Source of the DNA: Flavobacterium amnicola | GTDB lineage: Bacteria; Bacteroidota; Bacteroidia; Flavobacteriales; Flavobacteriaceae | Assembly (NCBI RefSeq): GCF_004122165.1 | Contig: NZ_SBKO01000003.1 | Location: 162,965 to 226,964, forward strand | Length of the DNA: 64,000 bases | Reading direction: 5' to 3' | In this document: piece by piece, positions 16,604 through 24,643 of the stretch | Numbering within the stretch: the stretch's first letter is position 1 | Layout: each line of letters begins with the position of its first letter | Position numbers and translations under genes: made by a program | The notes under the pieces: generated by a model | Told to the model about the DNA's origin: nothing | Databases searched by the model: none | The model's input: the letters and a program-made list of their open reading frames with translations, nothing else

Positions 16604-16632
16604 CAAAAGTAGTGTTTTTAAAATGAAATCAA
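16604..16632 (-). promoter_or_regulatory. Predicted ndk promoter
   Basis: Reverse strand: TTG at 16632-16630, 18-base spacer, then TACTTTTG at 16611-16604, matching the flavobacterial TTG/TAnnTTTG pattern. The ndk start is 24 bases downstream. Confidence 0.65.
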
Positions 16633-16656
16633 AAGCACCTAACTATTAAATAATTT

Positions 16657-17484
16657 TTAGTTAATCGTTCTTGCCAATCTAAAACCGTAAAATTCATTGG
16701 TAATAGTTGGTACAGTACTGATTCTGTTAGCTGTTCTTAAATAACTTTCTTGGCTATCCCATGAACCACCACGTACTGATTTTTTCTCACCGCGAATAGG
16801 TCCTTTTGGATTATTTCCGTCTTCTATTTTGTAGTAATCTTTATTGTACCAGTCCCAGCACCATTCCCAAACGTTTCCGCTCATGTCATGAATACCTAGT
16901 TCATTAGGCAATTTTGTACCTACCGCATGTGGTCTTCTTTCGCTGTTTTTTACATGCCATGCTATTTCATTGATATCATTAGAACCTGAAAAGTAAGTGT
17001 TTTTAGATTTTACGCCTCCTTTTGCCGCGAATTCCCATTCGGCTTCTGTAGGCAAACGATAGCCATTGGCTGTGAAATCACATACCACATTTGGTCCAGC
17101 TAGAGTATAAGCAGGTTTTAACCCATCTTGTTTGCTTAACCAATTGCAATATTTAATAGCATCAAACCATGTTACATTAGTAATTGGATAATTGTCATTC
17201 CAACCCCAAACCGGTGTTTTAGGCATTGCTATTTTGGTTTTTTTACAGTATTCTTTCCACTCCCAAACGGTCACTTCTAGACGGTTAATTTCGAATGGAC
17301 TTACTTTTACTTCGTGTTGTTTCTGTTCGTCGTTTTCGGCAACTCTATTGTCGTCTTTAGATCCCATTAAAAAACTTCCACCTTCAATTTTGACAAGTGC
17401 TAGAATAGGATTTTGAAGCGTAATAAAAGAACAAAATAATGTGGTACTTGCTAGGCAAATAAGAAAAAAGTATTTTTTAATCAT
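16657..17484 (-). CDS. SUMF1/formylglycine-generating-enzyme-fold protein, exported, without catalytic cysteines
   Basis: A 275-residue protein with an N-terminal signal or anchor (residues 1-20). The SUMF1 fold is evident: GGSFLMGS, EVTVWEWKEYC, PITNVTWFDAIKYCNWLS, GYRLPTEAEWEFAAKGG, MSGNVWEWCWDWY, VRGGSWDS and the C-terminal EFYGFRLA. In true formylglycine-generating enzymes the C-terminal RCAxR region has the catalytic cysteines; here it reads LRTANRISTVP with none. It is therefore more likely a binding or structural protein of the kind represented by gliding proteins GldJ and GldK. It has its own promoter with ideal spacing. Confidence 0.85.
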   Translation of the reverse strand: MIKKYFFLICLASTTLFCSFITLQNPILALVKIEGGSFLMGSKDDNRVAENDEQKQHEVKVSPFEINRLEVTVWEWKEYCKKTKIAMPKTPVWGWNDNYPITNVTWFDAIKYCNWLSKQDGLKPAYTLAGPNVVCDFTANGYRLPTEAEWEFAAKGGVKSKNTYFSGSNDINEIAWHVKNSERRPHAVGTKLPNELGIHDMSGNVWEWCWDWYNKDYYKIEDGNNPKGPIRGEKKSVRGGSWDSQESYLRTANRISTVPTITNEFYGFRLARTIN

Positions 17485-17518
17485 TGTCTTTGTGTAAATG
17501 TATTGTTAATTGGGCGCG

Positions 17519-17548
17519 CAAAAGTAAATTTATTTTTTTGCCATGCAA
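17519..17548 (-). promoter_or_regulatory. Predicted promoter of the SUMF1-fold gene
   Basis: Reverse strand: TTG at 17548-17546, a 19-base spacer, then TACTTTTG at 17526-17519. This is the ideal flavobacterial arrangement, 34 bases upstream of the ATG. Confidence 0.7.
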
Positions 17549-17582
17549 GGTTTTTTAACAAATACTAGACCAAATGTTATTT

Positions 17583-19166
17583 TTAATCGATAATCGACAA
17601 AAAATGTTTCTTTAAAGGTTCTAATTTGCTTAAGACTAGCGAAATAAAATTTGAATTGTTTAAGTAAAATTCAGCAAAATTGAGTTGTCTTTCTTGAAGG
17701 GATTGATTCGGGAACAATTCGTTTTGAAGTGTTGTAATATGGGCTAATTTTTCGGAATGGACTCTTTTTTCCGCTTTCAATAATCGTTTTTCAAGATTGT
17801 CTAAACCTTTTGTTTGTTTTGCTTCTTGTGCTTTTACAGCGCCAATAAATGACTTATCGGTTTGGAGCGCGATCTGATTTAACTTTTCAAATTGCTGTTG
17901 TAAAATGATTTTTTGTTCTGAAAAGTCGATGTTAAATTTTGATAATTCTTTGGCTTTAGAATTGATCAAATCGATTTGTTTTGAAAATAAATTCCCCCAT
18001 GTCAATTCCAGTTTATCCGCTTTTTGCATTTGTTTTTCTGAAGCAATTACAACCGAATTCCGAAGTAGTAACATAGGAAACGTAATGTTATGGGCCTCAA
18101 ACATCGATTTTAATTCCAACCAGTACGCAATTTCTCCACCACCACCTATATAACTCAAATTGGGTAAGATAATTTCTTGATACAGTGGTCGCAAAATTAC
18201 ATTCGGACTGATTTTCTCTGGTGAATTTTCAACTAATTCTAAAATTTCTGTTGGAGTAAATACGCTATCTGTGTTGTTGATTTTGTATTTTCCATTTTCC
18301 AAAATAATGCGCTCTCGTAAATCATTTTCTATGTAAAAAAGATTGATTTCTCTCGGATTTACTTGAACGTCATACTTAAAATTCTGAATCGTTTCAGTCA
18401 CTTTTTTATGAGAAGTTTGCTGTAATAATTCGTCTTTAATAGTAGGAATGAATAGTTTCTTTAATTCAGTATCATCCCCGTCAAGAATCACCAAACCTTC
18501 GTTTTTAAATAATTCATTGACTAAATAACGCGTGGCGTCAGCTAAATTGGAATGCTCTAAATAGGCTTTTTTAAACAATTCTTTCAAATAGGAAGCATTG
18601 TCACCTAAACCCAATTCACTTGAAAAGGCATTGTAAACTTCTTGTAATCCTTGGGTAGATAACCTTCCAACGGGACCATTACTAGTTGTATTCCAGACGA
18701 TTTTCTTTCCCTTGAATTTAAAATGATTGATTTCTTCAAAATCGTGATCTTCGGTCGCCATCCAATAGATGGGAACAAAATTATTTTCAGGATATTTCTG
18801 ACGTAATGCTTTACATAAATTAATGGTGTCAGCAATTTTGTAAATAAAATAAAGTGGCCCTGTAAATAAATTAAGCTGATGACCGGTGGTAATGGTAAAT
18901 GTGTTTTCTTGTTGTAGCAGTTTAATGTTATTGAGAGAAGCAAGCGATAAATCAAAATCTTGGTTTTGCTTGAATAAAGCTGCTTCCAGAATTATTCTGT
19001 TTTCAACGGAATAGTTTTTTGATTTTTCGGCTACTTGCTCTTTTATGTTTTCAAAAGATGGAAATCGATTGTATAGCGACTGTAATGCTTCTTTTTCGTT
19101 GAGATAATCAACAATTAATTTTGAAAAATAACCTGATTCTTGATAGGTAATACAGTCGGTTGGCAT
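17583..19166 (-). CDS. bshC: Bacillithiol biosynthesis cysteine-adding enzyme
   Basis: BshC adds cysteine to glucosaminyl-malate, the last step of bacillithiol synthesis; bacillithiol is the low-molecular-weight thiol of many Bacteroidota and Firmicutes. The 527 residues show TTGHQLNLFTGPLYFIYKI (about 96-114), the conserved PIYWMATEDHDFEEIN, and RPLYQEIILPNLSYIGGGGE, all family marks, plus a C-terminal coiled coil (about 385-480). Length is typical. BshA and BshB are not in the window. It is transcribed divergently from the radical SAM gene. Confidence 0.93.
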   Translation of the reverse strand: MPTDCITYQESGYFSKLIVDYLNEKEALQSLYNRFPSFENIKEQVAEKSKNYSVENRIILEAALFKQNQDFDLSLASLNNIKLLQQENTFTITTGHQLNLFTGPLYFIYKIADTINLCKALRQKYPENNFVPIYWMATEDHDFEEINHFKFKGKKIVWNTTSNGPVGRLSTQGLQEVYNAFSSELGLGDNASYLKELFKKAYLEHSNLADATRYLVNELFKNEGLVILDGDDTELKKLFIPTIKDELLQQTSHKKVTETIQNFKYDVQVNPREINLFYIENDLRERIILENGKYKINNTDSVFTPTEILELVENSPEKISPNVILRPLYQEIILPNLSYIGGGGEIAYWLELKSMFEAHNITFPMLLLRNSVVIASEKQMQKADKLELTWGNLFSKQIDLINSKAKELSKFNIDFSEQKIILQQQFEKLNQIALQTDKSFIGAVKAQEAKQTKGLDNLEKRLLKAEKRVHSEKLAHITTLQNELFPNQSLQERQLNFAEFYLNNSNFISLVLSKLEPLKKHFLSIID

Positions 19167-19250
19167 AAATATATTTTTTTACTTCGTACAGTTCGATCTT
19201 AAAGTCTCGAGTGTAAAAATACTAAATTTCAGTTTACTGAAAATTAATTT

Positions 19251-19258
19251 TAACTTTG
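19251..19258 (+). promoter_or_regulatory. Predicted -7 element for the radical SAM gene
   Basis: TAACTTTG matches TAnnTTTG and ends 14 bases before the TTG start at 19273, so the leader would be under 10 bases. No ideally placed -33 TTG. Confidence 0.45.
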
Positions 19259-19272
19259 TCAAAACAATTCCT

Positions 19273-21471
19273 TTGAAAGACATTCTTTTAATTACCCCGC
19301 CTTTTACCCAACTGAATACACCGTATCCAGCCACAGCGTATTTGAAAGGTTTTTTATCGACCAAAAATATCTCCGCTTTTCAAATGGATTTAGGAATAGA
19401 AGTGATTCTAGAATTGTTTTCCAAAGAAGGTTTACTGCACATTTTCAATTCTTTTTCCAAACGTCAAGAGCTATCAGCCAACACTGAAAGAATTTATAGT
19501 TTAAGAGAAGACTATATTAATACAATCGATTCGGTAATTGCCTTTTTACAAGGTAAAAAACCAACTTTAGCAAGACAGATATGTTCCGGTAATTTTCTTC
19601 CAGAAGCTTCTCGTTTTTCGCAATTGGATGATATGGAATGGGCTTTCGGAAGCATGGGAATGCAAGATAAAGCCAAGCATTTGGCCACCTTGTATCTCGA
19701 AGATCTATCCGATTTTATTGTCGAATGTGTGGATGAAAATTTCGGATTTAGTCGCTACGCCGAGCGTTTGGGTAGAAGTGCAAACTCGTTTGATGAATTG
19801 TACAATTATTTGCAAACCGAGCCGACTTATATTGATGACATTACACTAAAGATTTTAAGTCAAAGAATCGCGGCAATTCAGCCAAAATTGGTCTTAATTT
19901 CGGTTCCTTTTCCAGGGAATTTATACAGTGCATTCCGATGTGCACAATATATTAAAGAACATTATCCCGAGGTTAAAATCTCCATGGGAGGCGGTTTTCC
20001 AAATACCGAATTACGCGATTTAAAAGACAAACGTGTTTTTGAATTCTTCGATTTTATCACTTTAGATGATGGTGAACTTCCAGTGGAATTGTTACATGAG
20101 TTTGTCACTTCTAGCACTTCCGAAGTTTTGGGAGAGAAGTTATTCAAAAGAACTTTTCTAATTGAAAACAATCAAGTTGTATACAAAAATGACACCCAAC
20201 GCCACGATTACAAACAAACCGAAGTTGGAACGCCCGATTATTCCGATTTACTATTAGACAATTACATTTCGGTAATAGAAATGGCCAATCCAATGCACAG
20301 TCTATGGAGTGACGGTCGTTGGAATAAACTTACCATGGCACACGGTTGCTATTGGGGAAAATGTACCTTTTGTGATATTTCTTTAGATTATATCAAAATC
20401 TATGAACCCATTCACGCCAAGATTTTAGTAGACAGAATGGAAGAATTGATTGCTCAAACGGGTGAAAATGGCTTTCATTTTGTAGACGAAGCCGCTCCGC
20501 CAGCTTTAATGCGTGAAGTGGCATTGGAAATTCTAAGAAGGGATTTAGTGGTGACTTGGTGGACAAATATCCGATTTGAAAAAAGTTTTACAGCCGATTT
20601 GTGCTTACTGCTCAAACTTTCGGGTTGTATAGCGGTTTCGGGCGGATTGGAAGTGGCTTCCGATAGACTTTTAGAACTCATTAAAAAAGGAGTTACTGTA
20701 GAACAGGTAGCTCAAGTGACTCGAAACTTTACCGAAAGCGGCATTATGGTTCATGCCTATTTAATGTATGGCTATCCAACCCAAACCATTCAAGAAACAA
20801 TAGATAGTTTGGAAATGGTTCGTCAAATGTTCGAATTAGGAATCCTACAATCGGGTTTCTGGCATCAATTTGCCATGACGGCTCATAGTCCAGTGGGCAT
20901 TAATCCTGAGGAATTTGGAGTCACTCCGCAACATAATAAAGTGACTTTTGCCAATAACGATATTCAGTTTACAGACAAAACAGGAATCAATCACGATAAA
21001 TTCAGTTTCGGATTAAAAAAATCCTTATTCAATTACATGCACGGCATTTGTTTTGAATATGATTTACAAGATTGGTTTGAATTTAAAATTCCACGTACAA
21101 AAATAGCCCCCGATTTTATTGAAAATTGTCTGGAAAAAGAATTGGCATTGGCGATAAAACCTTCGGCCAAAATTGCTTTTATCGGGAATCTTCCTTTGGT
21201 TGAAAACTTCACGAAATCGAAAAAAGGTAGCACTTGGGAAATGACCAAATTAACCTTTCATCAAAAAACACATTCGTTTGAAATTGCTATAGAAAAGGAC
21301 AAGGCAGATTGGTTATTGAATAATCTAGCATCGCTCTCTTATAAAAACGACAAATTAGTAACGTTACAAACATTAAAAGATTCTTTTGAATTACAATTTT
21401 CTGATTTTGAAGTTTTTTGGTTTTCAAAAACCATTAGTCAACTTCGTGAAAATTGCCTTTTACTTTTATAA
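19273..21471 (+). CDS. B12-binding-type radical SAM protein with CX4CX2C cluster motif
   Basis: A 732-residue protein starting at TTG. The N-terminal region (about 1-280) resembles the cobalamin-binding domain of this group: PFTQLNTPYPATAYLKG near the start, then PKLVLISVPFPGN and ISMGGGFPNTELRD. The core (about 330-580) carries the iron-sulfur motif GCYWGKCTFCD with Cys359, Cys364 and Cys367. The spacing is CX4CX2C, not the usual CX3CX2C. GG of SGGLEVASDRLL and the following MVHAYLMYGYPTQT fit the SAM barrel. A C-terminal region of about 130 residues is unassigned. The reaction is unknown. It stands alone, divergent from bshC. Confidence 0.82.
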   Translation: MKDILLITPPFTQLNTPYPATAYLKGFLSTKNISAFQMDLGIEVILELFSKEGLLHIFNSFSKRQELSANTERIYSLREDYINTIDSVIAFLQGKKPTLARQICSGNFLPEASRFSQLDDMEWAFGSMGMQDKAKHLATLYLEDLSDFIVECVDENFGFSRYAERLGRSANSFDELYNYLQTEPTYIDDITLKILSQRIAAIQPKLVLISVPFPGNLYSAFRCAQYIKEHYPEVKISMGGGFPNTELRDLKDKRVFEFFDFITLDDGELPVELLHEFVTSSTSEVLGEKLFKRTFLIENNQVVYKNDTQRHDYKQTEVGTPDYSDLLLDNYISVIEMANPMHSLWSDGRWNKLTMAHGCYWGKCTFCDISLDYIKIYEPIHAKILVDRMEELIAQTGENGFHFVDEAAPPALMREVALEILRRDLVVTWWTNIRFEKSFTADLCLLLKLSGCIAVSGGLEVASDRLLELIKKGVTVEQVAQVTRNFTESGIMVHAYLMYGYPTQTIQETIDSLEMVRQMFELGILQSGFWHQFAMTAHSPVGINPEEFGVTPQHNKVTFANNDIQFTDKTGINHDKFSFGLKKSLFNYMHGICFEYDLQDWFEFKIPRTKIAPDFIENCLEKELALAIKPSAKIAFIGNLPLVENFTKSKKGSTWEMTKLTFHQKTHSFEIAIEKDKADWLLNNLASLSYKNDKLVTLQTLKDSFELQFSDFEVFWFSKTISQLRENCLLLL

Positions 21472-21581
21472 TGATCCGGTATTTTTTTAAATTACTGATA
21501 ATTAGTGTTTTTTCTGTTTAATTTTTTGTTAAATAATTACTTTTTTGTTAAGTTTATACAACGAATTTGATATCGTGTATC

Positions 21582-23693
21582 ATGACTAAAATCAACAAAC
21601 TTTCGATTTACTACAAATTACTCTTGTTGATTGTTGTTTCAAGTATTTCCTTTATTTTATTATTTGTCTCTTTATTCTATTACACCATGCGTCAAGAGTA
21701 TGAAGTGTATGAGATGACTCAAAAACAATTGGATAATGAAGTAAATTCCTTAATGAAACTGAATTCGGAGTCCCATATTTCTACTATAAACGACATTACG
21801 TATTGGGATGAATTGGTAAAATACATCAAATCAAAAAATCAAAAATGGTTTACCAATACCATTGCGAGTGCCATAGATATGTATTTTGTAGAGTATCTTG
21901 GTGTATTTGACCTCAATGGAAATGAGGTTGGAAATAAATACACTAATAAAATTAAAACTCCAATTCAATTCATAGATAAGCCTTTATTGGATGCATTACA
22001 TCAAAAGAAAAATTTAAATTTTTATATAAAATTACCCGAAGGAAATGCTGAAGTTTTTATGGCAACGATTCATCCTTCAAGTGATCCTAACAAGACAAAA
22101 ACCAATCCAGAAGGATATTTTGTAATGATTCGTTTGTTGGACAAAGATTATTTAAAAAAACTAGAAGAAATTTCTACAGCTAAAATTACTTTTAGTGATT
22201 CCGTTGATAAAAAAACAAATCTTGGAGACACTATTGAAGATATTTATGTGCTGAAATCATGGAAAGGGGAAGCAGTGGCTTCGCTTATTTTTCAAAGAAA
22301 GTTTTATGTGAACTACAAAGCAACAGAAAACATTCTCTTTATAATTTTAGGGTTCTTTATAATTTTTCTTTTTGTGTATGTGATTTTTTTGAGAAAATGG
22401 GTTTCAACGCCCTTATTGTTAACCACAAAAATTTTGGAAACAGGAAACAGAAAAGCAATAAAAAAATTGAAGTCTTCGCCTGGAGAATTTAGTCGCATTG
22501 GCAACTTGTTTGATGAAACCTTTTTACAGCGAAAGCAATTAGAAAAAGCCAAAGCCAAAGCGGAAGAAAGCGATCAGCTTAAAACGGCGTTTCTAACCAA
22601 TTTATCCCATGAGATACGAACGCCAATGAATGCCATAATTGGTTTCTCCGAATTGTTAAAATCGGATGAAATTTCAAATGAGGAAAAAAAAGAATATATA
22701 GAAATCATCAACAAAAGTGGTGGAAGTTTGGTTTCTATTATTGATGATTTAATTGAAATGTCCAAAATTGATTCCAATCAAATCACCCCAAACTTGAACA
22801 GTGTTAATATAGAAGAATGTATTTCTGAAATTTACAGTTCTGTTAAAATTACCATTCCGAAAGATAAAAAAATAGACTTCAAACTCATTAAAAGTGAAAC
22901 AGTATTACCTTATAATGTGTATACCGATGTGGTAAAGTTAAAACAGGTTTTAATTAATCTTTTAACCAACTCTATCAAATTTACAGATCACGGATTTATT
23001 ACTATTTCTTACGATTGGAGTAAAAAGAAAAACAACATCGAATTCACGGTGGAAGATTCGGGCTTGGGGATCGAAAAAGAAAATCAAGAGTTTATTTTTG
23101 AACGTTTTAGACGTGTAGATGGAGATTATTCTATTAAAGTAGGTGGTTTGGGACTGGGTCTTGCCATCACTAAAGCGTATGTTGAACTTTTAGGAGGAAC
23201 AATTTCTTTAAAATCGGAAATAGGAGAGGGTTCTAAATTTAAATTCACCTTGCCTTTAATGTTTGATAAACGCGAAGACATTCTTTTGGAAAAAATAGAA
23301 GTGGCTAAAGAGAATGTTTCGATGCAAATAAAAGATAAAACAATTCTTATTGCTGAAGACGATAATATCAATTACTTGCTTTTTGAAAAATTAATGAAGA
23401 ACACAAATTTTACAATTATTAGAGCAAAAGACGGTGAAGAGGCAGTTGAATTATTTAAAAAAAATGCAGCAATTGATTTAGTTTTAATGGATATTAAGAT
23501 GCCTAAAATGAGTGGATATGAAGCATTGGATAAAATTAAAGCGATCAATCCCAAGATGATGGTCATTGCCCAAACTGCTTATTCTTCTTCTGATGAAATC
23601 GAAAAAATTAGACTGGCAGGTTTTGATAGTCAAATTACTAAACCAATTGACAAGCAAAAACTATTTGATCATATTAGTGCTAGTTTACAATAA
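21582..23693 (+). CDS. Hybrid sensor histidine kinase with CHASE4-like periplasmic domain (paralogue 1)
   Basis: A 703-residue membrane kinase. Helix 1 is at about 10-32 and helix 2 at about 242-264. Between them is a periplasmic CHASE4-like sensor with DITYWDELV and GYFVMIRLLDKDY. A short HAMP-like linker leads to a dimerisation domain with phospho-acceptor His343 in NLSHEIRTPMN, an ATPase domain with NLLTNSIKF, DSGLGI and GGLGLGLAI, and a C-terminal receiver with Asp637 in LMDIKMPKMSG. No DNA-binding output is present, so it must signal through another protein. I start at the ATG at 21582; a TTG five codons earlier is in frame. A porin-like gene follows 5 bases later. Confidence 0.9.
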   Translation: MTKINKLSIYYKLLLLIVVSSISFILLFVSLFYYTMRQEYEVYEMTQKQLDNEVNSLMKLNSESHISTINDITYWDELVKYIKSKNQKWFTNTIASAIDMYFVEYLGVFDLNGNEVGNKYTNKIKTPIQFIDKPLLDALHQKKNLNFYIKLPEGNAEVFMATIHPSSDPNKTKTNPEGYFVMIRLLDKDYLKKLEEISTAKITFSDSVDKKTNLGDTIEDIYVLKSWKGEAVASLIFQRKFYVNYKATENILFIILGFFIIFLFVYVIFLRKWVSTPLLLTTKILETGNRKAIKKLKSSPGEFSRIGNLFDETFLQRKQLEKAKAKAEESDQLKTAFLTNLSHEIRTPMNAIIGFSELLKSDEISNEEKKEYIEIINKSGGSLVSIIDDLIEMSKIDSNQITPNLNSVNIEECISEIYSSVKITIPKDKKIDFKLIKSETVLPYNVYTDVVKLKQVLINLLTNSIKFTDHGFITISYDWSKKKNNIEFTVEDSGLGIEKENQEFIFERFRRVDGDYSIKVGGLGLGLAITKAYVELLGGTISLKSEIGEGSKFKFTLPLMFDKREDILLEKIEVAKENVSMQIKDKTILIAEDDNINYLLFEKLMKNTNFTIIRAKDGEEAVELFKKNAAIDLVLMDIKMPKMSGYEALDKIKAINPKMMVIAQTAYSSSDEIEKIRLAGFDSQITKPIDKQKLFDHISASLQ

Positions 23694-23698
23694 TCAAT

Positions 23699-24556
23699 TT
23701 GAAAAAACATCTTTTTTATTTATTCTTTGGTTTGTGTCATTTTAAAGCAATTTCGCAGGAACTTGCTAGCGATTCTATAATAAGTCCAAAAAAAGTGACA
23801 TTAAAACTGGATATCCAATCGCGATATATTTGGCGAGGTCAGTCATGGGGTGGCAATTATTTTGTGATTCAACCTACTGTTGAGTACAAAGCAAATAAAA
23901 AAATGACATTAGGCGTTTGGGCGACTACCAATTTTAAAAAGGATTATTTTTATAATGATGGTTCATTCTATAAAGGCTATCAAGAGTTCGATATGTATTT
24001 AATTTATAATGTAAATAAGTATATGTCGGTCCAGTTATGGGATTATTATTGGCCAAGTGTAAAGAAGGTCGAAGGCATCGATAATGGGTTTTTTAACTAC
24101 GGAAAAAACAGTGTGAAAACAATCGATTTTAACCTGCTTTTTGATTTTTCAGAAGTTTGGCTTCCGTTTACTACAACCATAAGTACGTTAATTGCTGGAA
24201 ATGATTATCGATACGATGTACTTGGTAAAAATCCGAAGCAAAACTTTACCACCTATGCTGAAGTGGGTTATACTTTCGAAGATGTTCTAAAAAAAACGAA
24301 TAATAAAGTAATGCGTAATATAACTGTTTCTCCAACGGCAGGAATGGTATTTAATAACCAAGCTAAGTACTACGTGTCAGGAGATTATAATAAACCGTCG
24401 TTAGTCAATTTGTCGCTGGAAATGGTCAAAGAATTTGAACTTGCAAAACAACTAAACCTGCCAATTTCTTTAGTTTTCACTCACAATGCCACAATACAAA
24501 ACACTCAGATGTTTGGCCGTAATTTTTTGATTTTTGGTGCAAACCTAACCTATTAG
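23699..24556 (+). CDS. Putative outer-membrane protein, TorF/porin-like
   Basis: A 285-residue exported protein starting at TTG, 5 bases after the kinase stop. A signal peptide ends at about residue 19 (KAISQ). The mature chain is rich in alternating aromatic and polar strands (RYIWRGQSWGGNY, EFDMYLIYNVNKYMSVQ) and ends with an aromatic residue (FLIFGANLTY), as expected for an outer-membrane beta-barrel. The SRYIWRG start resembles the TorF-family putative porins; the family name is tentative. Tight coupling to the kinase suggests the two work or are regulated together. A terminator follows. Confidence 0.75.
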   Translation: MKKHLFYLFFGLCHFKAISQELASDSIISPKKVTLKLDIQSRYIWRGQSWGGNYFVIQPTVEYKANKKMTLGVWATTNFKKDYFYNDGSFYKGYQEFDMYLIYNVNKYMSVQLWDYYWPSVKKVEGIDNGFFNYGKNSVKTIDFNLLFDFSEVWLPFTTTISTLIAGNDYRYDVLGKNPKQNFTTYAEVGYTFEDVLKKTNNKVMRNITVSPTAGMVFNNQAKYYVSGDYNKPSLVNLSLEMVKEFELAKQLNLPISLVFTHNATIQNTQMFGRNFLIFGANLTY

Positions 24557-24557
24557 T

Positions 24558-24596
24558 AACAACTAACCATCATGAATATTGGTGAGTTGTTTTTTT
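24558..24596 (+). terminator. Terminator after the porin-like gene
   Basis: Stem 24558-24569 with 24580-24591 (AACAACT/AGTTGTT, one mismatch, ACCA/TGGT) followed by a T-run. It separates kinase 1 and the porin-like gene from kinase 2. Confidence 0.7.
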
Positions 24597-24643
24597 GTGT
24601 TTCTAAAATATTTTTTAATATATTTATATAACTGAAAGCTAAA

